Assembly (NCBI RefSeq): GCF_013608025.1 | Contig: NZ_VDLV01000007.1 | Span: 1-64,000, forward strand | DNA from: Pseudomonas brassicacearum subsp. neoaurantiaca | GTDB taxonomy: Bacteria; Pseudomonadota; Gammaproteobacteria; Pseudomonadales; Pseudomonadaceae | Reading direction: 5' to 3' | DNA length: 64,000 nt | Part shown: positions 16,793 through 26,075 of the stretch, piece by piece | Layout of the letters: every line of letters starts with the position of its first letter | How positions within the stretch are numbered: position 1 is the stretch's first letter | Notes under the pieces: model-generated | The model's database searches: none | What the model saw: the letters and a program-made list of their open reading frames with translations, nothing else | Told to the model about the DNA's origin: nothing | Made by a program: the position numbers and the translations under genes

Positions 16793-17658
16793 TGCTTGCG
16801 GCCACTCATTTTTGGCAACCCTTTCAGGAATTCGTCTTCATGCGCCGGGCCTTGCTTGGCGGCCTGGTGTTGGCATGCAGTACAGCGCCGCTGGGCGTAT
16901 TCCTGATTCTGCGGCGCATGAGTTTGATTGGTGATGCGGTGGCTCACGGCATTTTGCCCGGCGCCGCGCTGGGTTTCTGGATCGCGGGCCTGAGCCTGCC
17001 GGCTTTGACGTTAGGCGGCTTGGGCGCGGGTTTGAGCATGGCAGGGCTCGCCGCTTGGATTACCCGACGTACGGGTCTGCGGGAAGACGCCAGCCTCGCA
17101 GCGATTTATCCGATTTCCCTGGCGGCCGGCGTGTTGATTCTTGGCTTGGCCGGTAAACGCCTGGACCTGCTGCACTTATTGTTCGGCTCCGCATTGGCGG
17201 TGGACGGCCCGACCTTGACCGGCATGCTCTGGGTCTGCGGGGTCAGTCTTGTAACCATGGCATTGATTTATCGACCGCTGCTGCTCGACACCCTGGATCC
17301 CCTGTTCCTACAAACAGTCAGCCGCCTGGGTCCGTTGGCCCATGGTGTGTTTCTGACCCTAGTAGTGTTGAACCTGGTGATAGGTTTCCAGGCCATCGGC
17401 GCGCTGATGGTAGTCGGCTTGATGATGTTGCCGGCGGCCGCTTCACGGTTCTGGAGCCGACGCCTGCCCGTTCTGATGATGATCTCGGCACTGCTCGGTT
17501 GCGTCTCGGTGTGGCTGGGGTTGCTGTTGTCTTTCAATTTCTCGCTTCCAAGCGGGCCGGCCATCGTCCTGGTGGCCGGCGCGTCCTACCTGCTGTCCGT
17601 GGTATTCGGTCCGGTGCACGGTCTCCTGCGCCGCCCGCCCATGCTCACATCCCAATGA
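16792..17658 (+). CDS. Metal (zinc-type) ABC transporter permease
   Basis: 288 residues, ABC-3 family with 8-9 hydrophobic segments. Marks are the family start FMRRALLGGLVLACSTAPLGVFLILRRMSLIGDAVAHGILPG and the coupling-helix area IGFQAIGALMVVGLMMLPAAASRF. It forms the inner-membrane channel for a divalent metal, with the ATPase upstream and binding protein downstream. The start is ATG 16792, overlapping the previous stop by one base (TGATG). Confidence 0.92.
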   Translation: MLAATHFWQPFQEFVFMRRALLGGLVLACSTAPLGVFLILRRMSLIGDAVAHGILPGAALGFWIAGLSLPALTLGGLGAGLSMAGLAAWITRRTGLREDASLAAIYPISLAAGVLILGLAGKRLDLLHLLFGSALAVDGPTLTGMLWVCGVSLVTMALIYRPLLLDTLDPLFLQTVSRLGPLAHGVFLTLVVLNLVIGFQAIGALMVVGLMMLPAAASRFWSRRLPVLMMISALLGCVSVWLGLLLSFNFSLPSGPAIVLVAGASYLLSVVFGPVHGLLRRPPMLTSQ

Positions 17659-17669
17659 GGTGTTTCTCG

Positions 17670-18545
17670 ATGCGCGCCCTGCTCCTGCTCTTCAGCTTGA
17701 TGCTTTCAATGTCCCTGTCTGCCGCCGAAAAACTCAAGGTAGTGACCAGCTTCAGCATCCTTGCCGACATGACCCAACAAGTCGGCGGCGAACACGTCCA
17801 GATCATCAACATGGTTGGACCGGACGCCGATGCGCACACCTACGAACCCACGCCCGACGATGCCAAGTCGCTGCTCGGGGCCAAGTTGATTATCAAGAAT
17901 GGGCTGGGCTTCGAGCCGTGGCTCGATCGCCTGGTGACCAGCACGGAAACCAAGGCTGCGCTGATCAGCGCCAGTCGAGGCGTGATTCCGCGATCACTGA
18001 ACGAAGATGGCGAGACAGTCCCCGATCCCCACGCCTGGCACAACCTCGCCAACGCGCAGCTGTACGTCAGCAATATCACCAAGGCACTCGAAGCGGCGGA
18101 TCCAGACAACAAGGCTGATTACGAACGTAACAGCCAGGCGTACCTGAAAACGATCTATGCGCTGCTTGCCGAAGCGAAGGCAAAGTTCGGCGCGCTGCCA
18201 CCAGGTAATCGCAAGATCGTTACCTCTCACGATGCGTTCGGTTACCTGGGCCAGGCCTATGGCATCGAGTTCATGGCGCCGCAGGGCCTGTCCACCGAAC
18301 GTGAGCCCTCGGCTGCTGAAGTCGCGGCGCTGATTACCCAGATCCGCCAGGCGAAAGTCAAAGCAGTATTCATGGAGAACATCAAGGACGCGCGCCTGCT
18401 CAAACAAATCGCCGATGAAAGCGGCGCGCACATCGGCGGCACGTTGTACTCGGACGCCCTGGCGGCCAGCGGCCCTGCCAGTACGTTTACCGGGTTGTTC
18501 GAGTACAACCTCAACACGCTGTACGAGGCGTTGAGCCGGCCGTGA
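17670..18545 (+). CDS. Periplasmic metal-binding protein of zinc-type ABC importer
   Basis: 291 residues. Signal peptide through about residue 18 (SLSA/AEKLKV), then a cluster A-I (ZnuA/TroA-like) solute-binding fold. Predicted metal ligands by family position: His56 (AHTYEPT), His121 (DPHAWHN), His187 (TSHDAFGY) and Asp262 (YSDALA). The long His/Asp-rich loop of E. coli ZnuA is missing, so affinity or partner use may differ. The motif YSDAL and the Zur-controlled operon argue for zinc over manganese. TGAGGTG lies 8 bases before ATG 17670; it is 11 bp behind the permease gene and last in the operon. Confidence 0.9.
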   Translation: MRALLLLFSLMLSMSLSAAEKLKVVTSFSILADMTQQVGGEHVQIINMVGPDADAHTYEPTPDDAKSLLGAKLIIKNGLGFEPWLDRLVTSTETKAALISASRGVIPRSLNEDGETVPDPHAWHNLANAQLYVSNITKALEAADPDNKADYERNSQAYLKTIYALLAEAKAKFGALPPGNRKIVTSHDAFGYLGQAYGIEFMAPQGLSTEREPSAAEVAALITQIRQAKVKAVFMENIKDARLLKQIADESGAHIGGTLYSDALAASGPASTFTGLFEYNLNTLYEALSRP

Positions 18546-18577
18546 GAGCTCGCAGTTTTCTGAACTGCTAAACACCC

Positions 18578-18599
18578 AGCGGGAGCCAGCTCCCTCGCA
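18578..18599. repeat. Single REP palindrome
   Basis: CAGCGGGAGCCAGCTCCCTCGC, one unpaired REP-like hairpin (GGGAGC-CA-GCTCCC) downstream of the metal-binding protein gene, of the AGCGGGAGC class also present at 29646-29808. It may stabilise the operon 3' end. Confidence 0.65.
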
Positions 18600-18624
18600 A
18601 ACAACTCATTACGTCCAACCCGGG

Positions 18625-19146
18625 TCAGGCCCTCGGCTTGACCGTCCCGCAATCCTGCCCCAGCCAAACGGCACGGGTGTCCAGGCTACCGTTCTGCTGG
18701 ATACCCGTGGCGTTGAACGTGCCGTTGACCTTGGTGGTGAATTCGCGATCGCTTTGGAAGGTCGCAATACCATTGCCCTGGGCTTTCGGGCAACTGAAGC
18801 GAAACTTCCATTGATTGCCGGTGCGCTCGGTGATCTGTTGCTTGCACCCGGATTGCGGATCCTGCAGCGGAATATCATTGGTCTGCACTTGAGCAGGCGT
18901 CAGGCAGACCCGAATGCCCTTTCCGCCCATGGTAATGCCTTGTTTCTCGAGCATCGCCCGTTGCTCCGGGGTCATCTGGGTTTGTAGCTGCCCGAGGATC
19001 AATTGCAGATCCGGCAGATTCTGGTTATCGACTTTCATATTGCTGGTGGTCAATTCCCACAGTCCCGGTTGAAGCATCTGCGCCTGAGCCACCAGAGGAA
19101 CCGACAAGCCAACCGCCAAGGCCAAACCCAGCAGACGAACATTCAT
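18625..19146 (-). CDS. DUF3617 secreted protein
   Basis: 173 residues. Signal peptide MNVRLLGLALAVGLSVPLVAQA, then a DUF3617 domain opening with LQPGLWELTTSNMKV. Three cysteines follow (IRVCLTP, SGCKQQ, RFSCPK) plus one near the end (GQDCGT). DUF3617 proteins are exported and of unknown function. The start at 19146 is preceded by GGAG at 9 bases and begins the signal peptide; the longer frame to 19233 has no such support. Monocistronic, divergent from cls; the 141-bp gap to cls shows no special site. Confidence 0.85.
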   Translation of the reverse strand: MNVRLLGLALAVGLSVPLVAQAQMLQPGLWELTTSNMKVDNQNLPDLQLILGQLQTQMTPEQRAMLEKQGITMGGKGIRVCLTPAQVQTNDIPLQDPQSGCKQQITERTGNQWKFRFSCPKAQGNGIATFQSDREFTTKVNGTFNATGIQQNGSLDTRAVWLGQDCGTVKPRA

Positions 19147-19287
19147 TGCAAACACTCCAGAGGACAAGTGGCCGTTAGACGCCGCCCGCAGGCTTCGGTT
19201 CAGGCCTGCGGCGAGTGAATTAAATAGCGACAATCGTCATGGAACATGGTCTGTTAAGCATTGAAACTTCAGGAGCACGGCTGCCCT

Positions 19288-20727
19288 ATGGATTATTTCG
19301 GCCCGCATGTTTTCGGTTATTTGATCGCGCTGCTTCACACCCTGGGTTCAATTGCCGCCGTCCATGCGGTGCTGACAGTGCGAACCGCCCAAGGCTCGAT
19401 CGCCTGGGCCCTTTCGTTGGTGTTCATTCCCTACCTGACGTTGATTCCATATTTGGTATTTGGCCGCAGTACATTCGATGGCTACATCAAGGCACGCCGG
19501 CAAGCCAACGAAGAAATGCGCAAGGCCATCTCCGAGCTGAACTGGCGGCCATGGGTTGAAGAAGCGCTCACCGCGCGCGCCTCCCAGGCTTACGCGTCAC
19601 TCAGGGCGATGCCGAAACTGGGGCGAGCGCCATGTCTGGCGAACAATCAGGTGCGCCTGCTGGTGAATGGACAAGCCACGTTCGAGGCGATTTTCCAGGC
19701 CATCGATAACGCTCGGGAAGCGGTCCTGGTGCAGTTCTTTATCGTCCACGACGACCGACTCGGCCAGCGCCTGCAAGCGTTGCTCCTGAAGAAGGCTGCC
19801 GAAGGCGTGGCGGTGTACCTGCTCTATGACCGTATCGGCAGTCATTCCCTACCCCACCGTTATGTCCAGGCGCTGCGCGACGGCGGCGTACACGTCAAGG
19901 CTTTCGCCACCCGCAGCGGCTGGCTCAACCGCTTTCAAGTCAACTTCCGCAACCATCGCAAGATCGTCGCCGTGGATGGTGTCTTGGGGTTTGTCGGTGG
20001 CCACAACGTGGGCGATGAATACCTGGGCGAGAAACCGCCCTTGGCTCCTTGGCGCGACACTCATGTCGAAGTCCGCGGTCCCGTGGTGGCAAGCATGCAG
20101 GAATCGTTCGCCGAAGACTGGTTCTGGGCGGCCCGTTCATTGCCACCGCTGATCCTGCCCGACACCTACCCGGACGGCGGCGTGCTCTGCCAACTGCTAG
20201 CCAGCGGACCGGCCGACGCCTACGAAACCTGTTCGCTATTTTTCGTCGAGGCCATCCACGCGGCCAACGAGCGAATCTGGATCACCACACCGTACTTCAT
20301 TCCCGATGAAGCGGTGTTCGCCGCGCTGCGCCTGGCCGTGCTGCGCGGAGTGGATGTGCGCATCCTGTTGCCGTCGCGACCCGACCATAAGATTGTCTAC
20401 GCAGCATCCAGCCTTTATGCGTTCGAAGCCGTGCGCGCCGGCGTGCGGGTGTTTCGTTATGAGCCGGGATTCCTGCACCAGAAAGTCGTGCTGATCGATC
20501 AAGAGATCAGCGCCATCGGCAGCGCGAACCTGGATAACCGCTCGTTCCGACTGAATTTCGAAGTAATGTTGCTGACTGTCGACATCGGCTTTGCCAGCGA
20601 AGTGCAGCAGATGCTCGAGCAAGATTTCGCCCAGGCCCACGAAGTCGCCAAACAAGAAAGCCGGGAGACCCACCGCCTGCAGAAGATTGGCATGCGGATC
20701 GCCCGGCTTATTTCCCCGATTCTCTAA
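19288..20727 (+). CDS. cls: Cardiolipin synthase
   Basis: 479 residues. Two N-terminal membrane helices (about 8-28 and 36-58), then two phospholipase D domains. First HKD motif at [19 protein letters not shown], second at [25 protein letters not shown]. It condenses two phosphatidylglycerol molecules to cardiolipin and glycerol at the inner membrane. The start is ATG 19288, since CAGGAG lies about 10 bases ahead and homology begins with MDYFGPH. It converges with the cyclopropane fatty acid synthase gene and overlaps it by 4 bp, so two membrane-lipid enzymes share a terminus. Confidence 0.95.
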   Translation: MDYFGPHVFGYLIALLHTLGSIAAVHAVLTVRTAQGSIAWALSLVFIPYLTLIPYLVFGRSTFDGYIKARRQANEEMRKAISELNWRPWVEEALTARASQAYASLRAMPKLGRAPCLANNQVRLLVNGQATFEAIFQAIDNAREAVLVQFFIVHDDRLGQRLQALLLKKAAEGVAVYLLYDRIGSHSLPHRYVQALRDGGVHVKAFATRSGWLNRFQVNFRNHRKIVAVDGVLGFVGGHNVGDEYLGEKPPLAPWRDTHVEVRGPVVASMQESFAEDWFWAARSLPPLILPDTYPDGGVLCQLLASGPADAYETCSLFFVEAIHAANERIWITTPYFIPDEAVFAALRLAVLRGVDVRILLPSRPDHKIVYAASSLYAFEAVRAGVRVFRYEPGFLHQKVVLIDQEISAIGSANLDNRSFRLNFEVMLLTVDIGFASEVQQMLEQDFAQAHEVAKQESRETHRLQKIGMRIARLISPIL

Positions 20728-21911
20728 GGCGTATAGATATCGTCACGGGTCCAAGGCAAGTCATGGCTTCCATCGGCGTGGGCCTTGACCGCGAGAATCT
20801 GGTGCAGATTGATCCAGCCCTTGGCAAAGGCATAGGCGCAACCGGCGAGATAAAGCCGCCAGATCCGCAGGGCCTGTTCCGGCACTTCCTTGGAAGCAGC
20901 TTCGAGGTTGTCTTCCAGACGCTCGCTCCAATGATCGAGTGTCCGTGCATAGTGCATGCGCAGGCTTTCCACATCGACAATCTCCAGCCCCGCTTCACTG
21001 ATCTCGGCAGAGATCATCGACAGGTGCGGCAGCTCGCCGTTGGGGAAGACATATTTCTCGATGAAGTCGCCAGCGCCGCGACCTACCGGGCGGCCGTCGG
21101 TGTGCTTGGCCGTGATCCCATGATTCATCACCAAGCCACCTTCGCGCACGGCCCCGAACAGCGTCTTGCAGTACTGCGTCAAATTCGCGTGCCCCACGTG
21201 TTCGAACATGCCGACACTGACGACTTTGTCGAATCGACCGTCCTGAGGCAAATCCCGGTAGTCCAACAGCTGCAGCTCGACCTGGTTTTCCAGGCCTTCA
21301 GCCTTGACCCGCTCGCGAGCCAAATCCAGTTGAGCTTGGCTCAAGGTAATGCCGAACACCTTGGCACCGAACTCTCGAGCCGCATAACGCGCCAACCCAC
21401 CCCACCCGCAGCCAACGTCCAGCAGATAATCGCCGGGTTGCAGGCGCAGCTTGCGACAGAGGTGGCGAAACTTGGCCTGCTGCGCCTGTTCGAGGGTTTC
21501 GCTGCCGGTCTCGAAATAGGCGCATGAATACGCCATGTCGCTGTCGAGCCAGAGCTGATAGAACGCGTTGGATAAATCGTAATGGTAGGAGATCGCCTTG
21601 GCGTCGGTTTCCTTGTCATGGACCGTGCGCACCGGCAGGTTACTGTCGTCTTCGTCCACCAGGGCCTGGCTCAGCTCGTCACAGACTCGAATGACTTCGT
21701 GGATCGAGCCTTCAAGTTCGAGCTTGCCTTCGACAAACGCCGCTCCCAATGCATCCAGGCTGGGATGGTTGAATTGCGCAACCATTTGTGGGTCCTTGAC
21801 CACAATCGTCACGCTGGGGTCATCACCCAGCGCGAATTCATGGCCATCCCAGAGCCGCAGCCGAAGCGGTAGATGCAGATTCTGTAAGGCCGGTGGAAGT
21901 TGAGCGAGCAT
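20724..21911 (-). CDS. cfa: Cyclopropane-fatty-acyl-phospholipid synthase
   Basis: 395 residues. It methylates cis double bonds of membrane phospholipid acyl chains using S-adenosylmethionine. Visible: [29 protein letters not shown] motif [35 protein letters not shown] (catalytic region with bicarbonate-site Glu) and [13 protein letters not shown]. The first ~100 residues are the usual lipid-contacting N-domain. The start is ATG 21911; GGGGGA lies about 6 bases ahead. In pseudomonads such genes respond to RpoS and stress. Here a 16-bp perfect palindrome sits between promoter and start (21927-21942). Confidence 0.95.
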   Translation of the reverse strand: MLAQLPPALQNLHLPLRLRLWDGHEFALGDDPSVTIVVKDPQMVAQFNHPSLDALGAAFVEGKLELEGSIHEVIRVCDELSQALVDEDDSNLPVRTVHDKETDAKAISYHYDLSNAFYQLWLDSDMAYSCAYFETGSETLEQAQQAKFRHLCRKLRLQPGDYLLDVGCGWGGLARYAAREFGAKVFGITLSQAQLDLARERVKAEGLENQVELQLLDYRDLPQDGRFDKVVSVGMFEHVGHANLTQYCKTLFGAVREGGLVMNHGITAKHTDGRPVGRGAGDFIEKYVFPNGELPHLSMISAEISEAGLEIVDVESLRMHYARTLDHWSERLEDNLEAASKEVPEQALRIWRLYLAGCAYAFAKGWINLHQILAVKAHADGSHDLPWTRDDIYTP

Positions 21912-21926
21912 GAAAAATCCCCCTTG

Positions 21927-21942
21927 TTTCAGACGTCTGAAA
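21927..21942 (-). promoter_or_regulatory. Perfect 16-bp palindrome in cfa leader
   Basis: TTTCAGACGTCTGAAA, self-complementary over its whole length with no spacer, 16 bp upstream of the cfa ATG. Size and symmetry fit a dimeric repressor site (TetR-like in style), but I do not recognise the cognate factor. As an RNA it could also form a hairpin close to the ribosome site. The rest of the gap to 22099 is AT-richer and shows no other site. Confidence 0.5.
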
Positions 21943-22099
21943 TGAGGGTAGCCCATCGTAGAAAAATAGCTGGCTATCGAATTTATAGCCTTTTTCTATC
22001 GTTCTTCTAAATCTACTGTTTTGAGCAGTAACTGCCTGAAGTGGTGCTACCTCTCGTAGTGACTGCACGCGCCTTCAACAGTTCGCTTAAATGCACAGC

Positions 22100-23995
22100 C
22101 TAGATTTTTGGCAGCGGCTCCTGGAAGCGTAGCAGTCGCCCGGCATTGCCCAGTACCAACAGCGTGCTCAAGTTATGCAGCAACGCCGCGATCATCGCCC
22201 CCGCCGCCCCAAGCCAGCCGAATGCGGCGAAAGCAACGATGGCCAGCGTCCAGCCTAGACCAATGATTACGTTGACTTGCAATGTCCGCCGGCACTGCCG
22301 ACTCAGGCGCACGCAAGTCCCGAGGCGCCGCAGGTCGCTGCCGATCAACACGATGTCCGCCGACGCGAGAGCGATATCCGCGCCACCCGCGCCCATCGCC
22401 ACGCCGACCACGCCAGCCTTGAGAGCCAATGAGTCATTGATTCCGTCCCCCACCACCATGGGCCGGAAGCCGTGGTCAATCTCGGCCATGACCCGTTGGA
22501 GTTTATCTTCCGGCAAAGCCTGCGCTTGCAACTCCTGAATACCAACCTCTTGGGCCAACGCGTTGGCCACGCTCTGGCGATCACCCGTCAACAGCAATTG
22601 GCGTCCGAGGCCAAGCGTGCGCAACTCAGTCATTGCCAGCCGCGCTTCCGGCTTGACGCTGTCGGCCAGCAACAGCCAAGCGAGGAATTGTCCGTCCAGG
22701 GCCAAGCCGGCGATCGGGCCGTCATGGTTGGGTACGGTCGTGGTCTGAATGCCCAGCCGGGCAAACAACTCGGGACGGCCGAGCGCAGCTTCGCCCTCTC
22801 CAGTCATGGCGACCACACCCAAGCCCTGGCGCTCATGAATGTCCGTGAGCGGCAAATATTGATGTTGCTCCACCAGGCCGGCCAGCGCGCGGCTGACCGG
22901 ATGGCTACTGGCCGATCCAAGACTGGCGGCCAAGGGCAACCACACCTCTGGATCATCTTGGGCCCCTTCGATCGATTGCAAGCGCAAGGTGCCATAGGTC
23001 AGGGTGCCGGTCTTATCGATCACCAGCGAAGTCAGATCCGCCAGCTCTTCGAGGAACGCCGAGCTACGGATCAGGATTCCATGGCGAGCTGCAACCGCGA
23101 TGCCGGCGATCGCCGTGGCCGGCGCCGACAGCACCAAGGCGCAGGGGCACGCCGCCACCAGAACCGCGAGCATCGCCTGGGCATCGTTGGTGACAAACCA
23201 GGTCACCGCCGCCAGCAACAACACCAGCACCAGATAGCTGCCGGCGTAGCGCTCCAGCAAGCGAGTGATTGGCGGTTTGGAACGCTCCGCGTTTTGCATC
23301 AGCGCGATGACCTTGCCCAGCGTCGACTCATCGCCGATGCGGGTCACCTCAAGGCGCAGCAGACCGTCGAGGTTGATCGCGCCACCAAAGACTTCGACCC
23401 CCACCCCCGCCTCCAAGGGCACCGACTCGCCAGTGATGGGCGCGGTGTCGAGGCTCGCCTGGCCGGACAAGACCCGACCGTCCGCCGGCACTCGGTCACC
23501 GGCGCGCACCTCCACCACATCGCCGGGCCGCAACGTGCCGTTATCGACTTCGATGATCGAGCCGTCCGCCTGCACTTTGCGGCCCTGGCTGCGGGTCAGT
23601 TGACCGAGGGCGTGAATCGCTTCTTGGGAGCCGATGACGCTGCGCTCTTCCAGCACGTGGCCGAAGATCATGATGATCGGCAACAACGCAGCCGTCAGCA
23701 GATCGCCAGTGGCCCAGGCACCGAGCATCGCAAGAGCGATCAACTGATCAGTGATGCCATGCAGGCTCGGATAACGCAGGCTGTACCAGGCGGACCGCAT
23801 TACCGGAACCGCCACCAATAGCGAGGCTGCGCCCAACAGCAACTGACTGACGCCGCTCTGCTCCGGCGACCAGCCGCGCCAGGCCAGACCCAACGCGAGC
23901 AAACCGAGGGCGAGCATCGCCAGGGTCAGTTGCCGAGCGGCTGAACGCTGCTCGGCTGAAGACAACATGGGTGAAGCAGCGGCTTGAGCGGTCAT
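22100..23995 (-). CDS. P1B-type metal-transporting ATPase without N-terminal metal-binding domain
   Basis: 631 residues. Marks: TGES actuator loop (188-191), metal-site CPC (283-285), phosphorylation motif DKTGT (327-331), the heavy-metal HP motif (365-366) and GDGIND (516-521). Eight membrane helices are expected. Two features are unusual: the protein starts almost directly at the first helix, with no CxxC heavy-metal domain, and the last helix carries ALLHNLSTLLVLGNAGRLL where Zn/Cd pumps such as ZntA have an Asp-Gly motif. This His-Asn pattern recalls the CtpC/CtpD-like branch; metal specificity cannot be assigned. It is last of four genes overlapping by 4 bases each, behind three SPFH proteins, so its partner proteins likely assemble with it. 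Confidence 0.9.
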   Translation of the reverse strand: MTAQAAASPMLSSAEQRSAARQLTLAMLALGLLALGLAWRGWSPEQSGVSQLLLGAASLLVAVPVMRSAWYSLRYPSLHGITDQLIALAMLGAWATGDLLTAALLPIIMIFGHVLEERSVIGSQEAIHALGQLTRSQGRKVQADGSIIEVDNGTLRPGDVVEVRAGDRVPADGRVLSGQASLDTAPITGESVPLEAGVGVEVFGGAINLDGLLRLEVTRIGDESTLGKVIALMQNAERSKPPITRLLERYAGSYLVLVLLLAAVTWFVTNDAQAMLAVLVAACPCALVLSAPATAIAGIAVAARHGILIRSSAFLEELADLTSLVIDKTGTLTYGTLRLQSIEGAQDDPEVWLPLAASLGSASSHPVSRALAGLVEQHQYLPLTDIHERQGLGVVAMTGEGEAALGRPELFARLGIQTTTVPNHDGPIAGLALDGQFLAWLLLADSVKPEARLAMTELRTLGLGRQLLLTGDRQSVANALAQEVGIQELQAQALPEDKLQRVMAEIDHGFRPMVVGDGINDSLALKAGVVGVAMGAGGADIALASADIVLIGSDLRRLGTCVRLSRQCRRTLQVNVIIGLGWTLAIVAFAAFGWLGAAGAMIAALLHNLSTLLVLGNAGRLLRFQEPLPKI

Positions 23996-25044
23996 TGTCC
24001 GGCTCCCTGAATGATCAGACGGGAATCGTCCTTTGGGTCGACCGTGGTCACTGAGTCGGCCTGACGAAGAATGCCCGGCATGCGTTCACGGTACAGGCGC
24101 AGCAGCATTTGCGGATCGCTGCCTTGGGCCTTCGCCAACCCCGACACCGAGGCTGTGTCAGCCGACGCCTTGGCGAGCCGTTCGCTGGCCTGGGCATGAG
24201 CGACTTGTATCGCACGATCGGCCTCTTGGCGGGATGCCTGGCTTTGCTTCTCGGCTTCAGTGCGGGCATTGGCGACCGCTTTGTCGGCCTGCTGGCTGGC
24301 GGTGAGCACGGCGTTGAATGCGTTGACCGCCGGCCCCGGCAGGCTCGATTGCACATCGACCCGGACCACTTCGATGCCCAGGCCCTGCCCTGTCGCGGCA
24401 AGTTCAGCCAGCCGTCGGTTGATGCCTTGTACCAAATCGCCGCGCAAGCGTTCACGACGTTCGGCGGCCTGACTGTCGCTGCCCATCAGTTCAGGGCGAG
24501 CCACCAGAATGGTGTCCAGGTCCCGCGCGGCAGCAAGCGCCAAGGCACTGCGGGTCGCCAGGCGGTCGAGTGCCGGCAAGACATGCTCGCCCTGCAGAAC
24601 GAAGGCATAAGGCTCAGTGATCTTGTAGAACACCCGAACATCCAGTTGCACCACGCCCGAATCGCCGGTCAATAAATAACCGGAACCCGCCAGGGCATCA
24701 CTGACAGGAGAGGCAAAACTGGCCACACGATCCGCTTGCAACGCCGCATCCGAACGCAGCAGATTCTCTACCCTGCGCTCCAGGACTCGGTCCGCTGCCG
24801 GGAGCAAGATGACTTGTTCCACGGGACGCGGCCACGCCAATAAAAGTCCCGCATTCTGGATGCGATCAAGCGCACCGAAATGCAGGATCACCGCACGATC
24901 CTGCGGGTCGATTTGCCGAACATTCGAAAAGATCCAGGCCAACGCGGCCAGCACCGTGACGGCATAAAGAGCGAGATAAGCCAAGCGCCCCGCCTGGATC
25001 CATGGACTCGACAACTCATTTGTTCCACGTGGAACCAAACTCAT
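23992..25044 (-). CDS. SPFH/HflC-like membrane protein (third of triplet)
   Basis: 350 residues. A short cytoplasmic start, one membrane helix (about 22-40), then an SPFH/band 7 domain (about 44-260; IDPQDRAVILHFGALDRI...GLLLAWPRPVEQV, VQLDVRVFYKITEPYAF). A long helical Ala/Glu/Gln-rich region (about 230-300) follows, typical of oligomer-forming prohibitin/flotillin-like proteins. Relatives HflK/HflC modulate FtsH in the periplasm-facing inner membrane; no FtsH gene is nearby here. It overlaps the genes before and behind by 4 bases (ATGA), coupling it to the metal ATPase. True hflKC normally sit beside hflX and hfq, so this is a separate paralogue. Confidence 0.85.
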   Translation of the reverse strand: MSLVPRGTNELSSPWIQAGRLAYLALYAVTVLAALAWIFSNVRQIDPQDRAVILHFGALDRIQNAGLLLAWPRPVEQVILLPAADRVLERRVENLLRSDAALQADRVASFASPVSDALAGSGYLLTGDSGVVQLDVRVFYKITEPYAFVLQGEHVLPALDRLATRSALALAAARDLDTILVARPELMGSDSQAAERRERLRGDLVQGINRRLAELAATGQGLGIEVVRVDVQSSLPGPAVNAFNAVLTASQQADKAVANARTEAEKQSQASRQEADRAIQVAHAQASERLAKASADTASVSGLAKAQGSDPQMLLRLYRERMPGILRQADSVTTVDPKDDSRLIIQGAGQ

Positions 25045-26075
25045 GGTCGCTTACCGTCTTTCAATTCCTCGGTGGGAGGACCGTCCACCAAGACTCGGAA
25101 TGGCGCCGCGTCGGTGCGCAGGATCAGCTTGCTACTCGGGCTGACGATCGTGCCCAAGGTGTCCAGCGAGCGCAGCAGATTGTAGAGCTGCGGAGATCCC
25201 GCGTAGGCCTTGCCGTAGATTTCGGCCGCTTCGACTCGTGATTGCGCTTCTATGGCAGCGGCCTTGACGGTCGCGTCGGCCTGCAGGACCCGCGCGTCAC
25301 GTTCAGCCGCTGAGCGAATCTGCGCCGCTTCGCGCTTACCGATGGCCGTGCGCTCCGTGGCGATGGTCTCGCGCTCGGCGCGCATACGGTCCACCGTCGC
25401 GTTGAGCGTCACCGAGGGCAAGGTCAGGCGTTCGATGCCAACCTGCAGCACCCGCACGCCGTAGGTCGTGAGCAATTGCTGTTCGATCTGCCGGCGCAGT
25501 TGGGTTTCGAAATCGGCTATGCGGACTTTGTTCGCATCGGTATTGACCAGGTTCGCCAAGTCGAAACTGGCGGCCGTGGTTTCCAGGGCTGAGCCGACAA
25601 ACGTGCGAATCTGCCGCGCGGCTTCATCCGGCTGATTCTGCACTGCACGCATGAAACGCTGCACATTGTCAGGGTCGCCCTGCACCTGCCATGTCACATA
25701 AGCCTGGATGATGATTCGCAGACCGTCCCGCGTACCGACATCCTGCAATCCGCTGGAGGTGGTACGCAGCCGCAAGTCCACCGGGATCGCCGCTTCGAAC
25801 GGTGCCGGCCAGCGCCAGCCAAGGCCCGGCTGCAGCAATACCCGCGCGGGGTTGCCAAAACGCGTAATCACCGTGGCCTCGCCCGAGCGCACTTGCACCA
25901 GGCTCGCCGCCGCGATGGCAAACGCCACGAGCAGCCCCGCCCACCCCATCCGTCTCCAGGGAAATGGCCCGGCGGGCTGCGGATCGCCATGATGATGGTG
26001 GTGGTGTCCATGGTGATGGCCGGCATGGGCGTGATCGGTATGGTCGTGATGGCCGTGTGAAGAAGACTGGCTCAA
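25041..26075 (-). CDS. SPFH/HflC-like membrane protein with histidine-rich N-terminus (second of triplet)
   Basis: 344 residues. Residues 7-29 contain 15 histidines with Asp, Gly and Ala, a likely metal-binding tail ahead of the single membrane helix (about 43-61). The SPFH domain follows (VRSGEATVITRFGNPARVLLQPGLGWRWPAPFEAA, IIIQAYVTWQV), with the helical region TERTAIGKREAAQIRSAAE (about 240-300). The tail may supply the metal-capturing element missing from the P1B ATPase two genes downstream. With a topology like HflC it would face the cytoplasm. It is coupled by 4-base overlaps on both sides. HflC-like annotation is by fold only; a role in metal handling is inference from tail and operon. 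Confidence 0.85.
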   Translation of the reverse strand: MSQSSSHGHHDHTDHAHAGHHHGHHHHHHGDPQPAGPFPWRRMGWAGLLVAFAIAAASLVQVRSGEATVITRFGNPARVLLQPGLGWRWPAPFEAAIPVDLRLRTTSSGLQDVGTRDGLRIIIQAYVTWQVQGDPDNVQRFMRAVQNQPDEAARQIRTFVGSALETTAASFDLANLVNTDANKVRIADFETQLRRQIEQQLLTTYGVRVLQVGIERLTLPSVTLNATVDRMRAERETIATERTAIGKREAAQIRSAAERDARVLQADATVKAAAIEAQSRVEAAEIYGKAYAGSPQLYNLLRSLDTLGTIVSPSSKLILRTDAAPFRVLVDGPPTEELKDGKRP

